Source: Psychrobacter faecalis (GTDB lineage: Bacteria > Pseudomonadota > Gammaproteobacteria > Pseudomonadales > Moraxellaceae). Taken from it: 64,000 nt of DNA. Shown here in pieces: positions 18,585 to 26,900 of this stretch (within the stretch, counting starts at the first letter, position 1; every line of letters starts with the position of its first letter). Under the pieces are notes generated by a model that was not told where the DNA came from, searched no databases, and was given only the letters and a program-made list of their open reading frames with translations. The stretch covers positions 48,269 to 112,268 of the forward strand of contig NZ_JABAST010000007.1 of assembly GCF_016107575.1 (NCBI RefSeq), in the 5' to 3' direction. A program made the translations under genes and the position numbers.

Positions 18585-19484
18585 ATGCTAGATGAATTGA
18601 TAAAAATTGACATCAAGACCCTGCGCAGCTTTATGGCCATCGTGGAATGCCAAGGCGTGACCGCCGCGCAGTCACGCTTAAATATCACCCCGTCTGTCAT
18701 TAGCGGTCATTTAACCCATTTAGAAGATCGTTTGGGTATGACGCTTTGTCATCGCGGGCGCGCGGGTTTTAAGCTCACCGAAGACGGCGCAGCGGTTTAT
18801 GAGGCTTGCTTAAGCTTTAATGAGGCGGTGGCCAGCTTTCAGCATCAATTGCACTATATTCGGCAACTGGATTCGGTACGCGGCGGTCATATTCGATTAT
18901 GTCTTATCGATCAGATGCCAACATTTTTTTATGATGTCTTGCGTCAATGCTTGGCTGCGAGCTATCGTCAAAACCCACTGATACATTTTTCTATCGATGT
19001 GCAAAGCCCTGAGAGTATGCTTGATAAGTTACTTAGCAATGAAAGTGATATTGGCGTGGGTTATTTTAGCAGCTTCCCGCCCCTATTGACCTTTCAGCCA
19101 GCATTTATCGAAAAGCAAGTCGTCTGCTGCGGACGCGAGCATCGGCTATTTTATGAGGCAGACGGTTTAACTTTTGAGGACTTGGAACAAAATTATCCTT
19201 GGATAAAACGGGGTTATATTACTGACCTAAGTATCAACCATGTGCGTCCAAAAACGTTAAGCGCCACCACTTATCATATGGAGGCGACCGCACAGTTAAT
19301 TTTGGCGGGTCATCACGTCGGCTACCTTCCCAATGATTTGGCCAAGCGTTATGAAGAGAAAGGAATGATGAAAATACTATTGTCCAATGAGGCAAGCCAT
19401 GAGGTCAAACACCATTGGGCTTATCGAGAAAATCTGCATAAGCACGTCGCTGATTTTTTGCAGCAAATGACTGGGCTTTTATAG
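18585..19484 (+). CDS. LysR family regulator, probably of the guanidinobutyrate genes
   Basis: LysR-type transcriptional regulator, 299 residues. The winged helix-turn-helix lies in the first 65 residues (LRSFMAIVECQGVTAAQSRLNITPSVISGHLTHLEDRLG), followed by a substrate-binding domain. It is transcribed away from gbuA with a 251-base shared promoter region, matching the gbuA/gbuR layout of Pseudomonas, so control of the arginine-breakdown genes is likely. The effector is unknown; 4-guanidinobutyrate would be a reasonable candidate. Confidence 0.85.
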   Translation: MLDELIKIDIKTLRSFMAIVECQGVTAAQSRLNITPSVISGHLTHLEDRLGMTLCHRGRAGFKLTEDGAAVYEACLSFNEAVASFQHQLHYIRQLDSVRGGHIRLCLIDQMPTFFYDVLRQCLAASYRQNPLIHFSIDVQSPESMLDKLLSNESDIGVGYFSSFPPLLTFQPAFIEKQVVCCGREHRLFYEADGLTFEDLEQNYPWIKRGYITDLSINHVRPKTLSATTYHMEATAQLILAGHHVGYLPNDLAKRYEEKGMMKILLSNEASHEVKHHWAYRENLHKHVADFLQQMTGLL

Positions 19485-19530
19485 AGTGACAAGTATTTAA
19501 TGGATAATAATAAAGAATAACGATAAACAG

Positions 19531-21321
19531 CTACCCTGCTTTTGGTAGCTCTTCACGTTTTAAACCAATCGTTCTAAGTTTGCCTTTATCATCGACTTCT
19601 TTGATGACCAGTGACCATTCATCATTAATCCCCACTGTATCGCCCGATACCGGCGCCATATCTAGGTTACCTTTGACGTATTCAGCAACCGTTTGCTGCC
19701 ACATATTTTTTTCGTTATCTTCTGGTTTGGACTTAAGCTTATCGACCAAAGACTCAGAGGTCATAACACCAGTAAAAAATGGCAAATCGCCCAGCTTAAC
19801 ACTCGGTGATAGGAGCCAATCGCCATAAAAATCATCGATAGCTTTGCGGTCTAAGGTGGTGTCATTAAAAATCCGCGCAATTTGGCTGGCATGATTGCCG
19901 CGCATCGCATACCACACGCTATCACCAAATTTCAGCTTAGTGTCTTCGTCGACAATCACAATTTGCTGCCCGCGTACCAAGGCAAACACACTAATTTGAT
20001 CAGGGTTAACGTGGTTAGAAATGCTTTTTGGATGACGTCCAATCGCAAACGCCCCAGACTTTACTTGAAACTGATATAAAGTAATACTTGCCTTGTCCGA
20101 TACCCAAACCTCATGCTTCTCTTCGGGGTCTTTGTTATTGGGAATGCGTACTTTAAATAAATCCGCCATAAAGGGAATGGTTGTGCCTTGCAAAATCAAG
20201 GATAAAACTACTACGCCAAAGGCAATATCAAACAGCATAAAGGCGCCGTCAATACCCGCCATTACGGGCAAAATAGCAAGGGTAATCGGTACGGCACCGC
20301 GCAAGCCAACCCAAGAAATAAAACCGATTTCTCGGTCTTTAAATTTAAAAGGTTTTACGCTGCTATAGACCGCGATAGGACGAGCAATCAAAATCATAAA
20401 GGCGGCAATCGCAACCGAGTAATACCAAACGTTAATGACATTCGATGGCGTCACCAATAGACCCAGCACCACAAATAAGACGGCTTGCGATAGCCACGCA
20501 AAGCTGTCCATCACGCGCATGACATGCTCGGTTGAGCGCACTTTATGGTTGCCTATCAGCACGCCAGCCAGATAAACCGCCAAAAACCCACTACCACCGA
20601 TTAAATTGGTCGCCGCAAACACTGCCAAGCCCGCCGACAATATCAAAATGGCATACATGCCTTCTGCCAAATGTATCTTCGGTAACAGCCTTGCCAATAA
20701 GTAACCGAATAATAAACCCATACCGAGGCCAAAGCTCAGCTGCTGTAATAGCAAGCCTATAAAGCCCAGTACCGTTTGTCCCTCAGGGTCGACATTTAGC
20801 GCAATCAATCCGGTGACTAATAAAATAGCTAGTGGATCGTTGGCACCAGATTCGAGCTCCAACGTCGCTTGTACACGGTCGTTAAGCTTCACACCGCCAT
20901 TTCGCAGCAATGAAAATACCGCTGCCGCATCGGTCGAACCGACAATAGCTGCCATCAATAGCCCAAAACGCCAATCGACATCGAGTAGCCACGTGACAAA
21001 GACGCCCAGTATCATGACCGTTGCCAGCACTCCCCACGTGGCAAGAGTAATAGCAGGTCTTAGCCCCACTCGAAAAGATTTAAAGGAGGTGCGCAGTCCA
21101 CCATCTAACAAAATACAAGCCAGCGCCGCCTGCCCGACAAAGTTAGCAAGACCATATTGAGAGAACTCAATACCCAAGATACCTTCTTCACCGGCGAGCA
21201 TGCCCACGACTAAAAACAACAATAATAGCGGCACGCCCAAACGCGCCGACAAGGTACTTGCCATGATACTGGCAAAAATTAAAACTGCTCCTACGAAATA
21301 CAGGATATTTAAGGTATCCAT
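19531..21321 (-). CDS. nhaP2: potassium/proton antiporter (CvrA/NhaP2 type)
   Basis: CPA1-family cation/proton antiporter of 596 residues. The first 390 residues form about twelve membrane helices with GSTDAAAVFSLL and GANDPLAILL, the ion-site segments of NhaP-type antiporters. The soluble tail contains an RCK-C-like domain (VKSGAFAIGRHPKSI to ALVRGQQIVIV...) followed by a CorC/HlyC-like end (DEWSLVIKEVDDKGKLRTIGLK). Such proteins export K+ in exchange for protons. It ends 46 bases from the LysR gene, tail to tail. Confidence 0.88.
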   Translation of the reverse strand: MDTLNILYFVGAVLIFASIMASTLSARLGVPLLLLFLVVGMLAGEEGILGIEFSQYGLANFVGQAALACILLDGGLRTSFKSFRVGLRPAITLATWGVLATVMILGVFVTWLLDVDWRFGLLMAAIVGSTDAAAVFSLLRNGGVKLNDRVQATLELESGANDPLAILLVTGLIALNVDPEGQTVLGFIGLLLQQLSFGLGMGLLFGYLLARLLPKIHLAEGMYAILILSAGLAVFAATNLIGGSGFLAVYLAGVLIGNHKVRSTEHVMRVMDSFAWLSQAVLFVVLGLLVTPSNVINVWYYSVAIAAFMILIARPIAVYSSVKPFKFKDREIGFISWVGLRGAVPITLAILPVMAGIDGAFMLFDIAFGVVVLSLILQGTTIPFMADLFKVRIPNNKDPEEKHEVWVSDKASITLYQFQVKSGAFAIGRHPKSISNHVNPDQISVFALVRGQQIVIVDEDTKLKFGDSVWYAMRGNHASQIARIFNDTTLDRKAIDDFYGDWLLSPSVKLGDLPFFTGVMTSESLVDKLKSKPEDNEKNMWQQTVAEYVKGNLDMAPVSGDTVGINDEWSLVIKEVDDKGKLRTIGLKREELPKAG

Positions 21322-21631
21322 CTTTTTTAAGCCCTATTTTTAATCATTATTATGTAAGTGTGTCCTTTAGCTTTTCTAGCGTACTTGTTGCAAAAGCTTC
21401 AAATTGAAATGCTTTAAATTAAACAGTCTTATTGTAGTTTTCTTAACTGTCTAACTTTAAAAACCCAATCTATAAAAGCCTACTCTATTGTATAACATAG
21501 AATCCTAACGGTAGTTTGTGTTAAGCGTCGTACGCCTGCAATTCCTATAGAAAACATTAACTATTGGCTCTTTATTTGTTCAATCATAAAGACTTTTAGC
21601 GCCACTATAAACCTTCGTCTGAGAATATTAA
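21322..21631. other. intergenic stretch without recognised content
   Basis: AT-rich sequence between the antiporter start and a hairpin terminator. It should hold the antiporter promoter (minus strand). No open frame or repeat stands out. Confidence 0.5.
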
Positions 21632-21668
21632 AAAAGCCCTATTTAGCATGACGCTAAATAGGACTTTT
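21632..21668. terminator. bidirectional intrinsic terminator
   Basis: AAAAGCCCTATTTAGC pairs with GCTAAATAGGACTTTT with one mismatch, with an A-run on one side and T-run on the other. It lies downstream of the minus-strand TPP decarboxylase gene. Confidence 0.8.
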
Positions 21669-21745
21669 CTGTTTTATAAACGCTTAATTATTCTCTTTCA
21701 TCAATAAAAGATATAAATTTATAGTAATGAAATTTTTTACTTAGG

Positions 21746-23410
21746 CTATTTTGGTTTAAGGGCAGCGCTGATATCAGCCAATAAAGGCGGGATATCGTGT
21801 TTATCTGTCATCACTTCTAACATTACCAGTTTATCTTTGGTGGCCGCTGCTTTTTCGAGCGCTGCTTTTAGTTCGCCAGCGGTTTCTGCTTTAAGTATAA
21901 GGCTATTTTCTTCCGTGGCACCAAAGGCTTTTGGCATCATTTGCCAGTCACACTTAGGAATATCATTATAGCGCTGATTTTCACCATGAATCGCTCGCTC
22001 AACGGTATAGCCATCGTTATTAATCAAGACAATAACCGGATTGATGCGCTCTTTAATCATTACCGCGATTTCTTGAATGGTTAACAAAGCCGAGCCGTCA
22101 CCAATCAATAAGATACTACGCTTATGCGGTGAGGCAATAGCGCCACCCAAACTCGCTGGCAAGGTATAGCCGATTGAGCCCCACATCGGTTGCCCATAAG
22201 ACGTTACCCCTTCTGGCAGCCGCACATCACTGATACCAAAATACGCCGTACCTTGGTCAGAAAACACGAGGTTTTTATCATCGAGCGCATCGGCGATGAT
22301 ATGCCACAAGTCATCTTGCCGAATCGGCTCGTCATCCTTGCCGTTTTGCTCATGCGGCTGCATCTCTTTGCAAAATTGCTTCGGTACGATATTAATGCCT
22401 GAGGTCATGACTTCATGTAGCGTTTGCAGCGCATCTTTGAGCGCAATCGGGGCAAAGTTTTGACCGCTGATAGATGCCCGCTCATAATGCAAATCAACCA
22501 CAACTTTTTCATCGATATTTTGGCTAAAACCTGCGGTGGTTGTGTCGGTATATTGCACGCCAATTTTAATTAAGCATTCGCAATTTTCTACCGCGTCTTT
22601 AACCACAGGACGTGATGCCACGCCTGCATAAGTACCTGCCCAACGTTCACTGTTTTCATCAAGCAAGGTTTTGCCCCATGATAACGTCGTATAAGGAATG
22701 TGGGTATCAGCAATTAAAGCCTTTAGCTGATTTTGTAATCCCAAACGATGCACCATCAAATCTGCCATCAGTGTGGTGGTTTTATTTGGCAAAAACTCTA
22801 TGAGTGCTTGCTTAAAGTCTGCCAATGCCGCTTGGCTGGTGATATCTTCTTGGCTATCATCAAGCTTGGTCGTTGGCGGATAAATCGGCATCTTCGCCAC
22901 ATCTGGTGATAACAACAAATAACCGGGACGATGCTTTTTCAGAATAACTCGAATCACACGATCAATCTCAGAGGCAGCGTTATCAGGCGTGATCTGCGCT
23001 CGCGCGACGGTGACCGGTTCAACCATTTTAATAAAATAATTAAACACCCCATCACCTAAAGTATGGTGAATCCGGCGTTTTGAATCTTGCAGGGCGGTAC
23101 TTGGCGCACCGACCACGTGCAGCACGGGTGCGTACTCGGCAAAAGAGCCCGCGGTAGCATTAATCGCCGACAGCTCACCCACGCCAAAAGTCGTCACCAT
23201 AGCAGCAAAACCACGCTCACGTGCGTAGCCATCAGCAGCATAGCCAGCATTTAGCTCATTGGTATTGCCGACCCAGCGCAACTTATCAGACGCAATAATA
23301 TTATCTAAAAACGTTAAATTAAAATCACCGGGCACGCCAAAGATTTCAGTCGCACCCGCTTCAGCGATACGATCGAACAAATAATCCGCGATGGTATATT
23401 GTTGACTCAT
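21746..23410 (-). CDS. 2-keto acid decarboxylase (pyruvate/indolepyruvate decarboxylase family)
   Basis: TPP-dependent decarboxylase of 554 residues. It has the catalytic Glu52 (TNELNAGY), the His115-His116 pair (RRIHHTLGDG) diagnostic of pyruvate, indolepyruvate and branched-chain keto acid decarboxylases, and the TPP motif IGDGSALLTIQEIAVM with the distal NNDGYTVE. It produces an aldehyde plus CO2 from a 2-keto acid. Whether pyruvate, indolepyruvate or phenylpyruvate is preferred cannot be read from sequence. It is a single gene with its own terminator. Confidence 0.85.
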   Translation of the reverse strand: MSQQYTIADYLFDRIAEAGATEIFGVPGDFNLTFLDNIIASDKLRWVGNTNELNAGYAADGYARERGFAAMVTTFGVGELSAINATAGSFAEYAPVLHVVGAPSTALQDSKRRIHHTLGDGVFNYFIKMVEPVTVARAQITPDNAASEIDRVIRVILKKHRPGYLLLSPDVAKMPIYPPTTKLDDSQEDITSQAALADFKQALIEFLPNKTTTLMADLMVHRLGLQNQLKALIADTHIPYTTLSWGKTLLDENSERWAGTYAGVASRPVVKDAVENCECLIKIGVQYTDTTTAGFSQNIDEKVVVDLHYERASISGQNFAPIALKDALQTLHEVMTSGINIVPKQFCKEMQPHEQNGKDDEPIRQDDLWHIIADALDDKNLVFSDQGTAYFGISDVRLPEGVTSYGQPMWGSIGYTLPASLGGAIASPHKRSILLIGDGSALLTIQEIAVMIKERINPVIVLINNDGYTVERAIHGENQRYNDIPKCDWQMMPKAFGATEENSLILKAETAGELKAALEKAAATKDKLVMLEVMTDKHDIPPLLADISAALKPK

Positions 23411-23605
23411 TTTTTATCCTTAATGCTTAAGATTATAAGTATTGATAACTATCAATAAAGATGGGGTTTCTTATAAAATGCACACCAGCTTATTTCTTCC
23501 ATACAAAGCTTTTGGAATACATATTATAATAAACTGTTATAACATAAAATTATGACTGGATGACATGCCTGTTTTGCTATCTTTTACTTTTTTTCGTGTT
23601 AGGTG

Positions 23606-23633
23606 TTGACAGGTAAATAAAACTGCGTATAAT
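23606..23633 (+). promoter_or_regulatory. consensus sigma-70 promoter of the tRNA gene
   Basis: TTGACA (23606-23611) and TATAAT (23628-23633) are exact consensus boxes with a 16-base spacer, 37 bases before the tRNA. Confidence 0.9.
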
Positions 23634-23670
23634 ACGCCTTCATCAACTGACGATAGTTAATTGATCATTA

Positions 23671-23745
23671 GCGGGAATAGCTCAGTGGTAGAGCATAACC
23701 TTGCCAAGGTTGGGGTCGAGAGTTCGAATCTCTTTTCCCGCTCCA
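23671..23745 (+). tRNA. tRNA-Gly (anticodon GCC)
   Basis: A 75-base cloverleaf including an encoded CCA end. The acceptor stem GCGGGAA pairs with TTCCCGC, the D-arm contains AGCTCAGTGGTAGAGC, the anticodon loop is TTGCCAA and the T-arm has GGTTCGAATC-like sequence (AGTTCGAAT). It probably served as the integration site of the element that follows, since an integrase and phased repeats lie just downstream. Confidence 0.97.
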
Positions 23746-23756
23746 AATACTTAAAA

Positions 23757-23786
23757 AGCCTCACTTAACAGTGAGGCTTTTTTTTG
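23757..23786 (+). terminator. intrinsic terminator of the tRNA-Gly gene
   Basis: AGCCTCACT and AGTGAGGCT form a perfect stem with a four-base loop, followed by eight T residues. Confidence 0.9.
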
Positions 23787-23880
23787 TCCGATTTTTAAGG
23801 GCTGTAGCGTTTTTCAGCATGAGCTATTCAGTCTAATTGCTAAGTTTATCTAACATATTAAAAGCTCAAAAATCAGCACC

Positions 23881-24055
23881 GTGACCAAAACGTGACCATT
23901 TCGTGCCCACGCTATAAACACTGATTTCGTAATTGAACCCAACTTATTATTCTTATCTTTATAAAAAGCGATGCTAAGAAATATTTTCTTAACATCGCTT
24001 TTCCTTTTTTACTGCTTTTGTATGTTGAGCTCATAGCGTGACCAAAACGTGACCA
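23881..24055. repeat. phased GTGACCA direct repeats, possible integrase arm sites
   Basis: An 18-base sequence, GTGACCAAAACGTGACCA, occurs at 23881-23898 and again at 24038-24055. Within the first cluster, GTGACCA-like units start at 23881, 23892 and 23903 (the last as GTGCCCA), that is every 11 bases; the second cluster has units at 24038 and 24049. Units repeated at about one helical turn near an integrase gene resemble arm-type binding sites of tyrosine recombinases. No gene spans this roughly 390-base interval. Confidence 0.55.
23964..24010. terminator. hairpin terminator between the two repeat clusters
   Basis: AAAAGCGATGCTAAGAAA pairs with TTTCTTAACATCGCTTTT with one mismatch and a short loop; a T-run follows on + and an A-run precedes, so it can end the minus-strand repressor transcript. 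Confidence 0.75.
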
Positions 24056-24173
24056 AATCATGAAAAAGTAAGTTTTAAAAATAACCCCAACCTTAATTGT
24101 AGGCCTTGGAACGTCATATATATAAGGCTCTACCAATTATTCATCTGAGAATTTCTTTCAACTTTGTAGATCC

Positions 24174-24398
24174 TCAAGACTCTTCATTATCTTTATTATT
24201 TGGCTTATAAATAAATAAGTCACCCACCTGCACATCTAAAAACTCACATAACTGGTCGATGGTATTGAAGTCAATTCTTGATGACTCTTCATTGTATAAC
24301 TTATGAAGGGTTGATTTACTCATACCTGTTGCTCTTACAACATCTGCTACACGCAACTTTTTCTCTGCCAAAATTACAGGAAGTTTAGACACAATCAT
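24174..24398 (-). CDS. XRE/Cro-type repressor
   Basis: A 74-residue helix-turn-helix protein: LPVILAEKKLRVADVVRATGMSKSTLHKLYNEES forms the DNA-binding helices, followed by IDQLCEFLDVQVGDLFIY, typical of the YozG/Cro branch. It is transcribed away from the excisionase-like and integrase genes with a 195-base shared control region that contains matching palindromes, so it probably represses them and itself. It is part of the small integrated element behind the tRNA gene. Confidence 0.85.
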   Translation of the reverse strand: MIVSKLPVILAEKKLRVADVVRATGMSKSTLHKLYNEESSRIDFNTIDQLCEFLDVQVGDLFIYKPNNKDNEES

Positions 24399-24404
24399 AA
24401 TTAA

Positions 24405-24491
24405 TACCTCTTTTCGGGTAAAAATGCTTTACATTGAGGTAAAAAGATAATATAGTACACAAATCGGTTACTAATTACCTCTAAGCAGGTA
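24405..24491. promoter_or_regulatory. paired operators for the XRE repressor
   Basis: Two 16-base palindromes of the same form stand at 24405-24420 (TACCTCTTTTCGGGTA) and 24476-24491 (TACCTCTAAGCAGGTA). GAGGTAA half-sites occur at 24436-24442 and, just before the excisionase-like gene, at 24582-24588. The arrangement between divergent phage-like genes suggests operators; binding itself is inferred. Confidence 0.6.
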
Positions 24492-24593
24492 AATAACAGC
24501 TGATACTTCAAAGGTGCATTTTTAAGGCTGATAAAATAATTTCTATTCTATCACTTAATGCAATGACTTAATAACTGAAAAGAGGTAAACACT

Positions 24594-24809
24594 ATGAGCA
24601 ATACTTATTTAACAACTGATGAGTTAGCCGAACGCATCAAGTACGACGCACGTACTATCCGCAATCAAATGAAAGACACCGTTTTGATTGAAAACATCCA
24701 TTACATTCGTCCTTTCGGCGGTCGCAAGATTTTGTACGTATGGGAGCGTATCGAAGAGGATATGTGTAAGCCAGTTATGAGCGCCATCAACGGTATGGCA
24801 CTTCAGTAA
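24594..24809 (+). CDS. excisionase-like small DNA-binding protein
   Basis: A 71-residue protein beginning TYLTTDELAERIKYDARTIRNQM, a MerR/excisionase-type winged-helix start, followed by HYIRPFGGRKILYVWERIEEDM, as in proteins placed directly before tyrosine integrases. It ends 16 bases before the integrase start and is likely translated from the same mRNA. It would be the directionality factor or a regulator of integration; no further function can be read. Confidence 0.7.
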   Translation: MSNTYLTTDELAERIKYDARTIRNQMKDTVLIENIHYIRPFGGRKILYVWERIEEDMCKPVMSAINGMALQ

Positions 24810-24825
24810 TAAAAGGAGAATTACT

Positions 24826-26055
24826 ATGGCTACTATGCGAGGACGGTTTGGCAAGCTGGTCGTAGACTTCCGCTACTTAGGTAAGCGCTGTCGAGAGAAA
24901 ACCAGTTTAGAAGACAATCCAGCTAATCGTAAAAAATTAGCGCAAGTCTTGAAAAAAATGGAAGCTGAAATAACCCTAGGTATCTTTGATTACGCTACTT
25001 ACTTCCCAAAGAGTGAACGAGCGCAGGAAATGAATGCACTGGCTGATAGAGCGGAAGCTTGTATCAGTCGCAATCCTACCTTTAGGCAGTTTTCAGAGAT
25101 TTGGTATGAGGAGAAGAAGATTGAATGGCGGCCAAGCTATCGGCAAAAAATAAAGATTATTCTTGATAAGTACTTGTTGCCTGAGTTTGGTGGCAAAGCA
25201 GTACACGCCATAAAAAAACCAGACTTGCTGACCTTCCGTAGCTCCCTCGCCAAAGTTCATTACGGTAAAGATGGTCAGTCAAGTCTGTCAGTAGCACGAA
25301 TCAATCAGATCATGATACTTCTTCGTATGATACTAGAAGAAGCGTCTGATCGCCATGAGTTTGAGATGCCTTATAAAAATATTAAGAATCTCAAGCAAGC
25401 TCGTCCAGATGTGAATCCTTTCACACTGAGTGAAGTATGGCTGATTTTAAAGCATGTCCGAGCTGATTATAGGCCCTACTACACCATTCGCTTTTTTACA
25501 GGAATGCGTACCAGTGAGATTGATGGACTGAAGTGGGACTGTATTAACTTTGATCGGCGTGAGATCAGTATCCGTGGTGCATTAGTAAATGGTGAGATGG
25601 GCCCGACTAAGACGTTAGGTTCACAACGTGATATTGCGATGTCACAGTTGGTCTATGATGCCTTGCTAGAGCAGAAGACGCGCACCTTTGGTAAGTCAGA
25701 GTTTGTGTTTTGCAATTCACAAGGCAATCCGATGGAGTACCGCAATGTGAACCGGCGGGTATGGAAACCCACGCTTGCCCTACTCGGTCTTAAACATCGG
25801 CGGGCTTATCAGACTCGGCATACCGCAGCGACACTTTGGCTCGCTGCTGGTGAGAATCCTGAGTGGATAGCCCGGCAGATGGGTCACAGTAGTACTGAGA
25901 TGCTGTTTCGGGTGTATAGCCGCTATGTGCCTGATATCACCCGTCAGGATGGCTCAGCGATGGATAACTTGCTACTGGCGAGTAAGGAAAAGCTAACCAG
26001 CGCAGCAAATACAAATAGCTCTAATGCACAAACAGACAAGGAGACGTCACTATGA
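24826..26055 (+). CDS. tyrosine recombinase / phage-type integrase
   Basis: Site-specific recombinase of 409 residues. The first 60 residues (MATMRGRFGKLVVDFRYLGKR) are an arm-binding-type domain, residues about 85-180 the SAM-like core-binding domain, and residues 200-370 the catalytic domain. Catalytic residues are Arg228 (TGMRTSEIDGLKW), Arg331 (YQTRHT; the usual His of HxxR is Tyr328), His354 (MGHSS) and nucleophile Tyr364 (RVYSRY). AAAAGGAGAATTACT is a strong ribosome-binding site. It probably integrated the element at the upstream tRNA-Gly gene; no second attachment site was found. Confidence 0.92.
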   Translation: MATMRGRFGKLVVDFRYLGKRCREKTSLEDNPANRKKLAQVLKKMEAEITLGIFDYATYFPKSERAQEMNALADRAEACISRNPTFRQFSEIWYEEKKIEWRPSYRQKIKIILDKYLLPEFGGKAVHAIKKPDLLTFRSSLAKVHYGKDGQSSLSVARINQIMILLRMILEEASDRHEFEMPYKNIKNLKQARPDVNPFTLSEVWLILKHVRADYRPYYTIRFFTGMRTSEIDGLKWDCINFDRREISIRGALVNGEMGPTKTLGSQRDIAMSQLVYDALLEQKTRTFGKSEFVFCNSQGNPMEYRNVNRRVWKPTLALLGLKHRRAYQTRHTAATLWLAAGENPEWIARQMGHSSTEMLFRVYSRYVPDITRQDGSAMDNLLLASKEKLTSAANTNSSNAQTDKETSL

Positions 26056-26345
26056 CAATTATCAATTATGAAGAGCTGTTTAGCGAGTTTAAACGGGACG
26101 GTGCAATCAGTGATGAAGCAAATCTTATCGCCAATGCATTGATGCGTGAGTTTTACGTTCCATCGGGTTATAACCTAGCACGCTTCTTGGGAGTGAAGCA
26201 CTGCTTTAATAACGATATGGCGGTGCGGGTATGGGTGCAGAAGGGCTTAGATGCCAGTCTTGACTATGTGATTGAGGATATGTGTTGTCAGCTTCAGAGC
26301 GAGCTTTACGAGCTATTACCGCAGTCTGGCTATGGCGGCTACTAA
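26052..26345 (+). CDS. small protein of unknown function, co-translated with the integrase
   Basis: A 97-residue protein not recognised. Its ATG overlaps the integrase stop (ATGA), a sign of coupled translation. The chain looks alpha-helical and acidic, with a cysteine pair (EDMCCQLQ) near the C-terminus, and no signal peptide or membrane segment. The link to the integrase suggests an accessory role in the element, but none can be named. Confidence 0.7.
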   Translation: MTIINYEELFSEFKRDGAISDEANLIANALMREFYVPSGYNLARFLGVKHCFNNDMAVRVWVQKGLDASLDYVIEDMCCQLQSELYELLPQSGYGGY

Positions 26346-26355
26346 GGAGAATGTG

Positions 26356-26673
26356 ATGAGTGTAAAGCTTCAGCCGAATATGACGCAGAACGCACGAGAT
26401 CTAAGAATCTGTGAGGATTACTGGTCATATGATAACGAAAGTGATTATATCGCTCATATCGAAACCGTCTGTGAGGAGTATAAGATTAGCCCACAAGTGC
26501 TGTTCGAGATAATCGGTGAGTGTTTTGCTTATTTAGATGATGTGCTTTGTGAGTACTGCGGCTATGTTTGCCCTTTACAGATACCAGCAGACATCCCTTA
26601 TATGCGAGCAAAAGAGAGTTGGTGCTGTGAGGTATGTGAACATGCTGTATGGCGGGAACATAATCATAGATAA
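26356..26673 (+). CDS. small CxxC protein of unknown function
   Basis: A 105-residue protein; the ATG at 26356 follows AAGGAGAATGTG and is preferred over an upstream in-frame ATG that lies inside the previous gene. The C-terminal third has paired cysteines (CEYCGYVC, then WCCEVCEHAVW), which looks like a zinc ribbon or rubredoxin-like knuckle. It starts ten bases after the previous gene and ends before a strong terminator, so it closes the integrase operon. Function unknown. Confidence 0.7.
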   Translation: MSVKLQPNMTQNARDLRICEDYWSYDNESDYIAHIETVCEEYKISPQVLFEIIGECFAYLDDVLCEYCGYVCPLQIPADIPYMRAKESWCCEVCEHAVWREHNHR

Positions 26674-26689
26674 GTCGTTCAAATTTTAG

Positions 26690-26720
26690 AGCCAGACAGC
26701 TTAGGTTGTCTGGCTTTTTT
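26690..26720 (+). terminator. intrinsic terminator closing the integrase operon
   Basis: AGCCAGACAGC pairs with GTTGTCTGGCT (one G-T pair) around TTAG and is followed by TTTTT. Confidence 0.85.
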
Positions 26721-26844
26721 GTGTGTAGTATATCTCCTCCTAAATACAGTCCAAATTTAGTGTGCCACTACAACGTTGAGGTGGTTGATTTCTTTCGTCA
26801 AGATAGTCCAAGTAAGGCATCTAAAAAAAGCAGGGGGTGGTATG

Positions 26845-26871
26845 AGCCAAGTTTAGGCTAAAAACTTGGCT
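26845..26871 (-). terminator. hairpin downstream of the secreted protein gene
   Basis: Perfect ten-base arms AGCCAAGTTT and AAACTTGGCT lie 30 bases after the stop of the minus-strand gene at 26901. A T-rich stretch comes only after some bases on the minus strand, so terminator strength is uncertain. Confidence 0.5.
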
Positions 26872-26900
26872 TTAAAAGGTAGGTACAGGAAAAATTTAGT

